In this document: one piece after another, positions 48,264-57,533 of the stretch
Layout of the letters: every line of letters starts with the position of its first letter
Position numbering within the stretch: the stretch's first letter is position 1
Origin: Aliidiomarina haloalkalitolerans
GTDB lineage: Bacteria; Pseudomonadota; Gammaproteobacteria; Enterobacterales; Alteromonadaceae
Assembly (NCBI RefSeq): GCF_003987315.1
Contig: NZ_PIPI01000001.1
Coordinates: 124,001 to 188,000 of the forward strand
Direction of reading: 5' to 3'
Length of the DNA: 64,000 nt
The notes under the pieces: model-generated
The model's input: the letters and a program-made list of their open reading frames with translations, nothing else
Databases searched by the model: none
What the model was told of the DNA's origin: nothing
Translations under genes and position numbers: made by a program

Positions 48264-51200
48264 ATGCAACGGGAAACGGGGATTATTGCTTGGTTTACGC
48301 GCAATCGCGTCGCCGCTAACTTGCTCATGTTCTTGATTATTGTTGCCGGCATTGCAGCTGTATTTTCAATTCGCAAGCAAATGTTTCCAACCATTGAGCC
48401 GAACACCATTATGGTGCGGGTGGTTTACCCCGGAGCGGCACCACAAGAAGTTGAGCAGGGCGTTATTATTCGAATTGAAGACGCCATTGACGAAGTTGAA
48501 GGTATTAAGCGCATCACCAGTAATGCCCGTGAAGGCATGGGCACGGTGACCATCGAGGTCGAGTCGAATTACGAAGTTCAAGAAGTCATGGACGAAATTC
48601 GAATGAACGTCGATGGTATTTCGAGTTTCCCTGCGCAGATTGAACCCCCGTTAGTTTATCGGATGCGGCCACAGCGTCAGATCATTTGGATGTCGGTGTA
48701 TGGCGACCTGGACGAGCGTTCGCGGAAAAATTTAGCCCGCGAGATCCGTGACGAAGTGCGCTCAATTTCCGGTATCACCCGAGCCACGGTGGTTGGTGCA
48801 CGTAATGATGAAATTTCGATTGAAATTTCCGAACATGACCTCCGTCAGTTCGGTTTAACGTTCCAAGATATCGTGCAAGCGGTTCGCGGCACCTCGATTG
48901 ATATTCCCGGCGGTACCATTCGCACGCCAAATGGCGATATTTTGCTGCGCGCAAAAGGCCAAAGTTACAGTGGCCGCGAGTTCGAAGACATCGTTTTGCT
49001 GCGTCGGCCTGATGGTACGCGGATTACCATTGGCGATATTGCCATTGTTCGAGATGACTTTGTGGAAACGCGAGCGTTTGCTGAGTTCGACGGTGGTCGA
49101 GCGACCTTTGTTCGCGTCGACTCAGTGGGTGATCAAAACGACCTGCAAATCGCTCGTTCGGTGAAACGCTATGTGGAACAAAAGCAAGATAGCTTGCCTG
49201 CGGGCGTTTATTTAGATCATTGGGGTGATAGTTCTTACTATCTGCAAGGCCGCCTCGATCTCATGTTGAAGAACATGTATTTCGGGATTGCGTTGGTATT
49301 CTTAGCGCTTACGTTGTTTTTGCAGTTACGCTTGGCGTTCTGGGTCATGGTCGGCTTACCGGTGTGTTTCCTTGGTGCATTGGCACTGATGAACCTGCCG
49401 ATGTTCGATGTTTCGATCAATATGATTTCCTTGTTTGGCTTTATTCTGGTGCTCGGGATCGTGGTCGATGATGCGATAATTATCGGTGAAAGTGCCTATT
49501 CCGAAATCGAGGCGCACGGAAAGTCCGAAGAGAATGTTATTCGCGGGGCGAAGAAAGTCGCCTTACCGGCAACCTTCGGGGTGTTAACGACCATTGTCGC
49601 GTTTTTACCCATGCTAATGGTTGGTGGCACCATGGCGGGGCTCTGGGAGTCCATTGCTTATGTGGTTATTTTCTGTTTAATCTTCTCGCTCATTGAATCA
49701 AAGTGGATTTTACCTGCGCACATTAACGGCATGAAATTCAGCCGCACTGCAGATCAAAAACAGAATGCCTTTCAGCGCTTTCGTAATCGTTTTTCCGATG
49801 GTCTCAAAGTTTTCGTTGAAAAACGTTACCGGCCTTTTGCAGAAAAATGCGTGCGTTATCGTTACACCACGATTGCATCGTTTTTAGCCCTTATGATCAT
49901 CATGATCGGCTTAGTGCAAGGTGGTTTTGTGCGCTGGGTATTCTTCCCGAATATCCCGAGTGACTTTATTTTTGCGCAAGTACAAATGCAGCCAGGTACG
50001 AATGAAGAACGCACAGCCGATACCTTGCGACAAATTCGACAAGCTCTGTATGAGCTGAATGGCGAATATCAAGCAGAGCATAACCAGTCGATGGTGCGCC
50101 ACGTTAACGTGTTCTTGAATAGCGCCGAAGCAGGGCAAGTCATGGTTGAGCTAGAGAAAGGAGAGCAGCTCGAAATTGACGGTTTGGCGGTGGTTAATCG
50201 TTGGCGTGAGCGGGTACCGGAACTAGCTGGCGTTAAAGAGCTGAACTTCCAAGGCAGTATTGGCGGTGGGCCATCATTTGACCTTGAATTCCAATTGAGT
50301 GGCCGTAATCTTGATGAGCTGTCGGCAGCTGCGAGCGACCTGCGCTTAGTCCTTGCTGAGTATGGTGGTGTTTTTGATATTTCTGACACCTTCGGCACGC
50401 CACGTGAGGAAATTCAGTTACGCTTAAAGCCGGCTGCTGATGCCGTCGGTGTGACGATGCAAGATTTAGCGACCCAAGTGCGTTATGCCTTCTATGGTGC
50501 GGAAGCACAGCGTTTGCCAAGAAACGACGAAGAAGTGCGTGTCATGGTGCGCTATCCATTGTCAGAACGGCAGTCGATCGGCAACCTTGAAAACATGAAG
50601 ATTCGGACGCCTGATGGCCGCGAAATTCCGTTCCAAGAGATTGCTGAAGCCTACAGTGCCGATGGATACAGCACCATTAACCGCGTTAACGGCGTGCGTT
50701 CAGTGAATGTGCGTGCGCGAGTGGACAAGGAGCGCATTGAACCGAGTTCAATTGTAAGAGATGTACGGGCGAATTATATCCCAGACATTCTTGAGCGTTA
50801 TCCCAATGTGCGTTTTGGTTTAGAAGGCGCGAGTCTCGATGAAGCAGAAGCGATTGGTTCATTGGCCTTTGGTGCGTTACTGGCGTTATTTGGTATCTAC
50901 GCGCTGATGGCGATCCCATTAAAGTCCTACAGCCAACCGCTGATTATTATGTCGGTCATTCCATTTGGTGTCATTGGTGCGATTTTTGGCCACTGGGTGC
51001 TACAAATGCCGGTTAGTATTCTGAGTTTGTTCGGGATTATTGCGCTTGCGGGTGTGGTGGTGAACGACAGTTTGATTCTCGTCGATTACGTCAATCAGAC
51101 ACGCGATAAACTGCGCGACTTGCGCAGTGTCGTGGTGAATGCCGGTTGTGCGCGGTTCCGTGCGATTGTGTTAACCTCATTAACCACGTTCATGGGCTTA

Positions 51201-51398
51201 ACACCAATCGTGCTAGAGCGCAGTATGCAGGCGCAATTCGTCATTCCAATGGCAATCTCGCTCGCATTCGGTATTTTGTTTGCCACTGTGATCACCCTGA
51301 TTTTGATTCCATGTTTGTACTTGGTATTGAACGATATCAAACAGCTGTTTGGGCGTGGCCGTCCAGTTGTGATGGAAGAAAGCCTAAAAACCATGTGA
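48264..51398 (+). CDS. RND-family efflux pump permease
   Basis: Proton-driven trimeric inner-membrane pump. 1044 residues with the 12-helix RND plan: helix 1 near 13-33 (VAANLLMFLIIVAGIAAVFS), first periplasmic domain, helices 2-6 (about 335-485) including GIVVDDAIIIGE with the paired Asp of the proton relay, helix 7 near 550, second periplasmic domain and helices 8-12 (about 870-1030). Sequence resembles the AcrB/MexF-like group with a short middle loop typical of marine multidrug pumps. GGAG ribosome site precedes the ATG. Transcribed with the adaptor and ended by the terminator at 51429. Confidence 0.94.
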   Translation: MQRETGIIAWFTRNRVAANLLMFLIIVAGIAAVFSIRKQMFPTIEPNTIMVRVVYPGAAPQEVEQGVIIRIEDAIDEVEGIKRITSNAREGMGTVTIEVESNYEVQEVMDEIRMNVDGISSFPAQIEPPLVYRMRPQRQIIWMSVYGDLDERSRKNLAREIRDEVRSISGITRATVVGARNDEISIEISEHDLRQFGLTFQDIVQAVRGTSIDIPGGTIRTPNGDILLRAKGQSYSGREFEDIVLLRRPDGTRITIGDIAIVRDDFVETRAFAEFDGGRATFVRVDSVGDQNDLQIARSVKRYVEQKQDSLPAGVYLDHWGDSSYYLQGRLDLMLKNMYFGIALVFLALTLFLQLRLAFWVMVGLPVCFLGALALMNLPMFDVSINMISLFGFILVLGIVVDDAIIIGESAYSEIEAHGKSEENVIRGAKKVALPATFGVLTTIVAFLPMLMVGGTMAGLWESIAYVVIFCLIFSLIESKWILPAHINGMKFSRTADQKQNAFQRFRNRFSDGLKVFVEKRYRPFAEKCVRYRYTTIASFLALMIIMIGLVQGGFVRWVFFPNIPSDFIFAQVQMQPGTNEERTADTLRQIRQALYELNGEYQAEHNQSMVRHVNVFLNSAEAGQVMVELEKGEQLEIDGLAVVNRWRERVPELAGVKELNFQGSIGGGPSFDLEFQLSGRNLDELSAAASDLRLVLAEYGGVFDISDTFGTPREEIQLRLKPAADAVGVTMQDLATQVRYAFYGAEAQRLPRNDEEVRVMVRYPLSERQSIGNLENMKIRTPDGREIPFQEIAEAYSADGYSTINRVNGVRSVNVRARVDKERIEPSSIVRDVRANYIPDILERYPNVRFGLEGASLDEAEAIGSLAFGALLALFGIYALMAIPLKSYSQPLIIMSVIPFGVIGAIFGHWVLQMPVSILSLFGIIALAGVVVNDSLILVDYVNQTRDKLRDLRSVVVNAGCARFRAIVLTSLTTFMGLTPIVLERSMQAQFVIPMAISLAFGILFATVITLILIPCLYLVLNDIKQLFGRGRPVVMEESLKTM

Positions 51399-51428
51399 GC
51401 TCATTAAGCTAGGTTGATGAATTTTAAG

Positions 51429-51455
51429 AGGGCAAAGTTGAATTTGCCCTTTTTT
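51429..51455 (+). terminator. Terminator of the RND operon
   Basis: AGGGCAAA, loop GTTGAA, TTTGCCCT followed by T to 51455. Confidence 0.92.
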
Positions 51456-51525
51456 CTGTCACAAAAAAAGCTACACTGATGACCTAAACTAGCGCAGACA
51501 AAAAACACTGCAGGGAGAACGATGC

Positions 51526-52263
51526 ATGTTTAAGATGATCACCATTCCACTCATTGACATCATTGCCTTAAGTTGGTTTATGTTTTGCTGGGTCGGCTAT
51601 TCGTTTTTTGCGCGCAAACGAGCAAAAACCTATTATTCGTTATCGAATATTCTTTGTACTTTACGCGTGGAATGGATGAACGCAGTGGTGCATAAAGAGC
51701 ACCACATTGCCGATGCTGCGTTGGTTGGCAATGTCGAGCGTACAGTGACATTCTTTGCCTCGTCCACCATATTCGTGCTCGCCGGTGTGTTGACGGTGAT
51801 TGCCTCGAATGATGCTTTTGTACGGGTTCTCGAGCAGCTTCCGTTCACAACACAGCAGAGTCACGGTTTAGTGCTGCTCAAGCTTGCTGGCATTGCTGGA
51901 ATTATGGTGTTCGCCTTCTTTAAGTTTACCTGGGCGGTGCGTCAGTTTGGCTTCGTGTCGATATTATTAGGCATGGCACCATCGATTTCTCGTCCAACGG
52001 TCGAAAAGGCGGAGCGTGATGCGTTTTCATTAAATGCTGCCAAAGTACTCGACCAAGCCGGTCACGAATATAATTATGGCTTGCGCGCTTATTATTTTGC
52101 TTTGGCTTATTTGTGCTGGTTTGTGAGTCCTTGGTTATTTATTACTGCCAGTATTATCGTCACTGCTGTGCTCTATCGCCGTGAGTATAACTCGCGCGTC
52201 CTCCGTGCATTATTGGCGTCGCAAGGGCTCGAACCGGGTCCTAAGAGCACCACAAGCGAGTAA
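51526..52263 (+). CDS. DUF599 family membrane protein
   Basis: 245 residues with four hydrophobic segments (about 8-27, 75-95, 117-137, 190-215) and the family pattern: a membrane helix, a basic stretch (RVEWMNAVV), GNVERTVTFFASSTIFVLAG, and FTWAVRQFGFVSILLGMAP. The family is widespread in Proteobacteria and its function is not known. Ribosome site GGGAG lies before the ATG. It is separated from the RND operon by a terminator and precedes astE by 41 bases in the same direction, so those two may be co-transcribed. Confidence 0.85.
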   Translation: MFKMITIPLIDIIALSWFMFCWVGYSFFARKRAKTYYSLSNILCTLRVEWMNAVVHKEHHIADAALVGNVERTVTFFASSTIFVLAGVLTVIASNDAFVRVLEQLPFTTQQSHGLVLLKLAGIAGIMVFAFFKFTWAVRQFGFVSILLGMAPSISRPTVEKAERDAFSLNAAKVLDQAGHEYNYGLRAYYFALAYLCWFVSPWLFITASIIVTAVLYRREYNSRVLRALLASQGLEPGPKSTTSE

Positions 52264-52304
52264 ATTCATTCGTTCGATTTTTCTATCAAGGAGCTTTCAA
52301 CACA

Positions 52305-53345
52305 ATGTTGCATTCTTGGCCACACGACAATTTTTTAGCATTTTCTCGGCAACATGAATGGGGTGGGCTAACTGCGCAATCAACAACCCTCAACAATGGG
52401 GTGACGGTGATTCAACATGACAGTGGGGTAATCGAATTCCAGCCTGCTGAGAACATAGCGAAACTCGACTTAGTGCTTTCCTGTGCCGTGCATGGTGATG
52501 AAACCGCACCGATTGAAATATGCGATGAATTAATCAGCGCACTCATGCGAGAGGAACTCGTGCCGCAAAGTCGTGTGCTGTTTTTAATTGCAAACCCCGC
52601 AGCAATTAACGTTGGCCGCAGGTTTGTTGAAGAGAATATGAACCGGTTATTTAGCGGCGGACATAGCCAAGGGGCTGGCTTAGTTAACCGTGAACGCAAG
52701 CGCGCGAAAGCTTTAGAAGGCTTTGTAACTGATTTCTTTGCGGCAACGCCAAGCTCACACACGCGCATGCATTACGATTTGCATACCGCTATTCGTGATT
52801 CCAAACACGAAAAGTTCGCTGTTTATCCATACCAGAACGGCAAACCTTATTCGGCTGAGCAACTCCGTTTATTGGCTGCGTTAGACGTTCCTGTCGTACT
52901 TCTCCACGAAGGCCCAACTACAACATTCTCGTATTTTTCCGTTAATTCATGTCAAGCCCACGGTTTTACGGTTGAATTGGGTAAGGTACGCCCGTTTGGG
53001 GAAAACGACATGAGCCGATTTGCAAAAACGAAATCACAACTGATCGCACTAATTACGCAAGGCGCAAATATTGCTGCAGCGCCAGAACTGAGCGGTGTTC
53101 AGGTTTACCAAGTACAACGCAGTATTAACCGCACACAAGACGACTTTCAGTTGAATTTCCCCGATGATGTGGCTAATTTCACGCCCTTTAAACAAGGTGA
53201 CTTACTTGCGCGCGATGGCTCTGAGCCGATTTATGCAGAACAGGATGGCGAGGCAATTATTTTTCCAAATGCGAAAGTGGCGATTGGTCAGCGAGCGCTT
53301 TTGACCGTAATGCCGGTCGCTCTACAACATCTCAATATTGTCTAA
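52305..53345 (+). CDS. astE: Succinylglutamate desuccinylase (AstE)
   Basis: Zinc hydrolase that releases glutamate from N2-succinylglutamate, the last step of the arginine succinyltransferase pathway. 346 residues (E. coli 322). Zinc ligands: CAVHGDETAPIEI (His and Glu, near residue 63) and MHYDLHTAIRD (His, near 160); the general-acid Glu lies in HGFTVELGKVRPFG (near 226); Arg-binding NPAAINVGRRFVEENMNRLF is present. No astABCD is near, so the link to arginine breakdown rests on similarity. The AspA/AstE family also has other acyl-amino-acid hydrolases. Confidence 0.87.
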   Translation: MLHSWPHDNFLAFSRQHEWGGLTAQSTTLNNGVTVIQHDSGVIEFQPAENIAKLDLVLSCAVHGDETAPIEICDELISALMREELVPQSRVLFLIANPAAINVGRRFVEENMNRLFSGGHSQGAGLVNRERKRAKALEGFVTDFFAATPSSHTRMHYDLHTAIRDSKHEKFAVYPYQNGKPYSAEQLRLLAALDVPVVLLHEGPTTTFSYFSVNSCQAHGFTVELGKVRPFGENDMSRFAKTKSQLIALITQGANIAAAPELSGVQVYQVQRSINRTQDDFQLNFPDDVANFTPFKQGDLLARDGSEPIYAEQDGEAIIFPNAKVAIGQRALLTVMPVALQHLNIV

Positions 53346-53498
53346 TCTTTCGCCAATTAAGTCTGGTCAGAGCAAGCACTTGGCAAATGTACGCTAGAAT
53401 GAACACCATTTACGACAGAACTGAACGACAAAGTTTGCAACGCAGTTGACGTAAAGGTAAAGTCTGTCACAAAGTATTAACACACTGAAGAGAACGCT

Positions 53499-54692
53499 AT
53501 GGCTACGCAAATGGCAAAGGATCCTCAAAAAACTGCAGTGACTACAGAACTGCAGGTAATTTCCGGGAATGCCCTTGATATTCCTATGTATCAGCTGTTG
53601 AAAGAAGATGGCACGGTGCATAAAGGAGTCAAACTTCCAGAAATCGGCAAAGAGCTGGCACTGAAAATGTTCAGTACCATGCAGTTTATTCGAATTTTAG
53701 ATGAGCGCATGATTGCCGCTCAACGCCAAGGTCGGATTAGTTTTTATCTGTCGTCATTGGGCGAAGAAGCTGCCGCAATTGGTTCGGCTGCGGCGCTTAA
53801 GTTTGAAGACATGATCATGGGTCAATACCGTGAGCAAGGCGCTTTGGCGTTTCGCGGGTTTACCATTGACCAGTTCATGAACCAACTGTTCTCGAACGAA
53901 CTCGATCTGGGTAAAGGTCGGCAAATGCCAGTGCATTACGGCTGTGCTGACTTGAACTTCATGACGATTTCGTCGCCACTGGGCACGCAAATCCCACAAG
54001 CAACGGGTTACGCTTATGGTCAGAAGCAGTCTGGCGAGAAAACCTGTACCTTGTGTTATTTCGGTGAAGGCGCCGCTTCAGAAGGTGACTTCCACGCCGG
54101 TTTAAATATGGCAGCTGTGTTTAAAGTGCCAGTTATCTTCTTCTGCCGGAACAATGGTTATGCAATTTCGACGCCTGCCAATGAACAATTTGCTGGCGAT
54201 GGCATTGCCCCTCGCGCTGTTGGTTATGGCATGAAAGCCATTCGCGTTGACGGTAATGACATTTTTGCCGTTTACCAAGCGGTGCAAGAAGCTCGTCGCT
54301 TAGCGGTTGAAGAGAATGAGCCCGTGCTTATTGAAGCCATGTCATATCGGATGGCCGGCCACTCAACATCGGACGACCCAAGTGGTTATCGCAGCAAGGA
54401 AGAGGAAGAAGCTCGCCGGAAACGCGAGCCGATGATCCGCTTCCGCAATTGGTTAGTGAAGCAAGGCTGGATTAGCGAAGAAGAAGCTGACGCGCAAATG
54501 CAACAGCATAAAGAAGAAGTTTTAGCGGCATTAAAACGCGCTGAAACCGTTGCTGCGCCGCATGTTGATGAAATTATTGTTGACGTCTATGACGAGCCGA
54601 CGCAAGCGTTGAAAGATCAGCTTGAAGCGTTAAAAGCACACATCCGGCAATATCCAGATGCGTACCCGGCTACCTCAGGAGGCGTTAAGTAA
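53499..54692 (+). CDS. bkdA1: Branched-chain 2-oxoacid dehydrogenase E1 alpha
   Basis: Thiamine-diphosphate-dependent decarboxylase subunit of the complex that breaks down 2-oxo acids of valine, leucine and isoleucine. 397 residues. Core includes [20 protein letters not shown], the thiamine motif [18 protein letters not shown] then [10 protein letters not shown], and a phospho-loop like region [20 protein letters not shown]. The long N-terminus ([18 protein letters not shown]) is typical of branched-chain rather than pyruvate dehydrogenase. The stop overlaps the E1 beta start (TAATG). Confidence 0.92.
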   Translation: MATQMAKDPQKTAVTTELQVISGNALDIPMYQLLKEDGTVHKGVKLPEIGKELALKMFSTMQFIRILDERMIAAQRQGRISFYLSSLGEEAAAIGSAAALKFEDMIMGQYREQGALAFRGFTIDQFMNQLFSNELDLGKGRQMPVHYGCADLNFMTISSPLGTQIPQATGYAYGQKQSGEKTCTLCYFGEGAASEGDFHAGLNMAAVFKVPVIFFCRNNGYAISTPANEQFAGDGIAPRAVGYGMKAIRVDGNDIFAVYQAVQEARRLAVEENEPVLIEAMSYRMAGHSTSDDPSGYRSKEEEEARRKREPMIRFRNWLVKQGWISEEEADAQMQQHKEEVLAALKRAETVAAPHVDEIIVDVYDEPTQALKDQLEALKAHIRQYPDAYPATSGGVK

Positions 54693-55669
54693 TGGCAAAA
54701 ATGAATTTACTCCAAGCCATCAACAGCGCCCTTGATGTGGCGATGGCAAAGAACGACAAAGTTAGTGTTTTTGGTGAAGACGTTGGCCACTTTGGTGGCG
54801 TTTTCCGCGCGACCAGCGGTTTACAGCAAAAATATGGCCGCAGCCGTTGTTTTAATACCCCTCTGGTTGAGCAGGGCATTATCGGTTTTGCTAACGGTTT
54901 GGCGGCGCAAGGAAGTTTTCCGGTTGCGGAAATTCAGTTCGGTGATTACATTTTCCCGGCATTTGACCAGATCGTGAACGAAACTGCCAAATTCCGTTAT
55001 CGCTCAGGTAATGAGTTCAATGTCGGCGGTTTAACTATTCGTACCCCATACGGCGGTGGTATTCATGGTGGTCACTATCACTCACAATCACCAGAAGCTT
55101 ATTTTGCCCACACGCCAGGCTTAAAAATTGTTGTTCCACGCAACCCGTATCAAGCCAAAGGCTTGTTGCTGAGTGCGATTTTTGATCCAAACCCAGTTTT
55201 ATTCCTCGAGCCGAAGCGGTTATATCGCGCTGCGGTTGGCGAAGTGCCAGAAGAAGAGTACACCCTGCCTATCGGTAAGGCTGAAGTTGTTCAGGAAGGT
55301 ACTGATATCACGGTCGTGGGCTGGGGCGCACAAGTTGAAGTGATTGAGCGCGCAGCAGAATTGGCGAAGAAAGACGGCGTCAGCGTCGAAATTATCGACT
55401 TACGCAGTATTTTACCGTGGGATGTCGACACAGTTGCGCAGTCGGTGATGAAAACCGGCCGTATGGTCGTCAGCCAAGAAGCGCCGCATACCATGGCATT
55501 TGGTAGCGAAGTGGCAGCAACGATTCAGGAAAAATGTTTCCTGTACTTGGAGTCGCCGGTTATGCGTGCTTCAGGTTTAGATACACCGTACCCGCTTGCG
55601 CACGAAAAAGAGTACTTCTCAGATCATCTGAAGACGTACGAAATGATTAAACGTTCACTGAATTACTAA
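54692..55669 (+). CDS. bkdA2: Branched-chain 2-oxoacid dehydrogenase E1 beta
   Basis: Second E1 subunit, forming an alpha2-beta2 heterotetramer. 325 residues, with [60 protein letters not shown], and [20 protein letters not shown] in the transketolase C-terminal part. HSQSPE is the expected cofactor-site His. Translationally coupled to E1 alpha; E2 follows after 11 bases. Confidence 0.95.
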   Translation: MAKMNLLQAINSALDVAMAKNDKVSVFGEDVGHFGGVFRATSGLQQKYGRSRCFNTPLVEQGIIGFANGLAAQGSFPVAEIQFGDYIFPAFDQIVNETAKFRYRSGNEFNVGGLTIRTPYGGGIHGGHYHSQSPEAYFAHTPGLKIVVPRNPYQAKGLLLSAIFDPNPVLFLEPKRLYRAAVGEVPEEEYTLPIGKAEVVQEGTDITVVGWGAQVEVIERAAELAKKDGVSVEIIDLRSILPWDVDTVAQSVMKTGRMVVSQEAPHTMAFGSEVAATIQEKCFLYLESPVMRASGLDTPYPLAHEKEYFSDHLKTYEMIKRSLNY

Positions 55670-55680
55670 CAGGAGCTTTC

Positions 55681-57297
55681 ATGAGCACGGATTTCATTTT
55701 ACCAGATATCGGTGAAGGTATCGTTGAGTGTGAAATCGTCGAATGGCAAGTCCAGGAAGGCGATTCAGTGCAAGAAGATCAGGTCGTTGTCGAAGTGATG
55801 ACAGATAAGGCAGTGGTCGAGATTCCTGCCAAATTTGACGGTACGGTCACTAAGCTTTACTACGCCAAAGGCGACATCGCCAAAGTAGGTGAGCCACTCT
55901 TTGCAATTGACGCAGGAGGCAATGACTCAGCGCCTGCGCAAGCAGAAAGTAAGCCGACGCCAGTTGCACCGGCAGACTCGCAACCAGAAGAAATTAAAGC
56001 CGCTCCGGCAGCAGCTGCAGGCAGCGCGAATGACTTTATTTTGCCAGATATTGGTGAAGGTATTGTCGAGTGTGAGATCGTTGAATGGCGTGTGAGCGAA
56101 GGCGAGCAAGTTGAAGAAGACCAAGTTGTCGTCGAGGTTATGACCGATAAAGCGGTGGTTGAAATTCCGGCCAAATCTGACGGCGTGGTGAGCAAGTTGT
56201 ATTACGCGAAAGGCGACATTGCCAAAGTTGGTGCGCCGCTGTTTGCATTAACTGGCGCAGCAGATGCAACAACATCTGCATCCGAATCAGCACCAGCGGC
56301 AGCGTCTGCAACTGCAACGCCTGCAACTGCAGAGCCAGCGCGCGCAGCAGGTGGCCAGTTTGAAGCTCCACAACCGGCTGCAGACGGTAAGGTATTGGCA
56401 AGCCCTGCAGTGCGTCGACGTGCCCGTGAAGCAGGAATTGACTTAACTGCGGTGCAGGGGAGTGGCAAGAAAGGTCGGATTCTGAAAGAAGATCTGAGCG
56501 CTGCTAAAGCGTCTTCTGTTGCAACTAAAGCTGCACCAGCAAGCTCTGCACCTGCAGCAACCAGTGCTCCGGCCGCAACACAAGCGACGGGCGGCAAGCG
56601 GACTGAGCCAATGCGCGGTGTGCGTGCAGCGATGGCACGGCAAATGGCCGATTCGGTGCGAACTATTCCGCATTTTACGTATGCTGAAGAGTTTGACCTC
56701 ACTGAGTTACGTGCATTGCATGCGAAACTCAAAGCACAATATGCCGAGCAGGGTGTGCGCTTAACCTTGATGCCATTCTTTATTAAAGCAATGTCATTAG
56801 CACTCAGCGAATTCCCAATTATGAATGCTCAGCTGAATGACGAAGCCACAGAAATCACTTATTTCGACGACCATAACATTGGTATGGCCGTTGCAACCAA
56901 AGTGGGTTTAATGGTGCCGAACATTAAGGCGGTACAGCAGAAGTCGTTGTTAGAAGTCGCTGAAGAAGTGAACCGCTTAACGGCTGACGCGCGGGAAGGG
57001 AAAGTTGCGCAAGCGGACATGAAAGGTGGCACGATTACCATTTCCAACATTGGCGTTGTCGGTGGTACGGTGACGACACCGATTATCAATAAGCCAGAAG
57101 CAGCGATTGTTGCGCTAGGTAAGGTGCAGACTTTACCGCGCTTTGCAGCAGACGGAAGCGTTGTTGGTCGCGATATGATGACTGCAAGTTGGTCAGGTGA
57201 CCATCGGATTATTGATGGCGCGACCATTGCAAACTTCAATAAGCGTTGGCAGCAGTTCCTTGAAGATCCAATGCAAATGCTGACCGTGATGCGCTAA
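55681..57297 (+). CDS. bkdB: Branched-chain 2-oxoacid dehydrogenase E2 with two lipoyl domains
   Basis: Lipoamide acyltransferase core of the complex. 538 residues. Two lipoyl domains, at about 1-78 and 117-195, are nearly identical in protein sequence (both start FILPDIGEGIVECEIVEW and carry EVMTDKAVVEIPAK with the lipoyl Lys), separated by Ala/Pro linkers. A peripheral subunit-binding domain (SPAVRRRAREAGIDLTAVQG, about 240-275) follows, then the catalytic domain (about 305-538) ending in SGDHRIIDGATIANFNKRW with the active His. Family members often have one lipoyl domain. No E3 (lpd) gene follows; AGGAG precedes the start. Confidence 0.95.
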   Translation: MSTDFILPDIGEGIVECEIVEWQVQEGDSVQEDQVVVEVMTDKAVVEIPAKFDGTVTKLYYAKGDIAKVGEPLFAIDAGGNDSAPAQAESKPTPVAPADSQPEEIKAAPAAAAGSANDFILPDIGEGIVECEIVEWRVSEGEQVEEDQVVVEVMTDKAVVEIPAKSDGVVSKLYYAKGDIAKVGAPLFALTGAADATTSASESAPAAASATATPATAEPARAAGGQFEAPQPAADGKVLASPAVRRRAREAGIDLTAVQGSGKKGRILKEDLSAAKASSVATKAAPASSAPAATSAPAATQATGGKRTEPMRGVRAAMARQMADSVRTIPHFTYAEEFDLTELRALHAKLKAQYAEQGVRLTLMPFFIKAMSLALSEFPIMNAQLNDEATEITYFDDHNIGMAVATKVGLMVPNIKAVQQKSLLEVAEEVNRLTADAREGKVAQADMKGGTITISNIGVVGGTVTTPIINKPEAAIVALGKVQTLPRFAADGSVVGRDMMTASWSGDHRIIDGATIANFNKRWQQFLEDPMQMLTVMR

Positions 57298-57332
57298 GTG
57301 TCTCTTTAAATAATTAGCGCTTGAAGCAAATT

Positions 57333-57373
57333 AAAACTGCCTAAGTAAGGGAATTACTTAGGCAGTTTTTTTA
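57333..57373 (+). terminator. Terminator of the branched-chain dehydrogenase operon
   Basis: Perfect 16-bp stem: AAAACTGCCTAAGTAA (57333-57348), loop GGGAA, TTACTTAGGCAGTTTT (57354-57369), then T. Confidence 0.95.
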
Positions 57374-57467
57374 TGGCTGTTGAAAACTTACTTTCGGCGA
57401 AATAGCGCTAGCTGCTCGGTATAGCGATTAATTACTAAGCTAAACAGCATAGGCTTTGGCTTAGGAC

Positions 57468-57503
57468 TTTGTTAATCTGTAACAAAATTAATCTGAAACA
57501 ACT
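57468..57503. promoter_or_regulatory. Tandem repeat and inverted repeat upstream of the prolyl oligopeptidase gene
   Basis: TTTGTTA (57468-57474) and TAACAAA (57480-57486) form an inverted repeat with a five-base spacer. Over it lies a 16-base tandem repeat: TTAATCTG at 57472 and 57488, each followed by a near-identical xAACAA tail. A dimeric regulator site is plausible; 30 bases before the start. Confidence 0.45.
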
Positions 57504-57533
57504 ATAACAACAACACTTGGAGAGCCTAGCTTC

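Noticed and set aside
55690-56230. Possible mobile or CRISPR-like repeat at the start of bkdB
   Set aside because: The repeat is two lipoyl domains in one frame, so it is a protein-domain duplication.
56202-56732. Minus-strand frame of 176 codons in bkdB
   Set aside because: Shadow of the Ala/Pro linker; no start signal or family.
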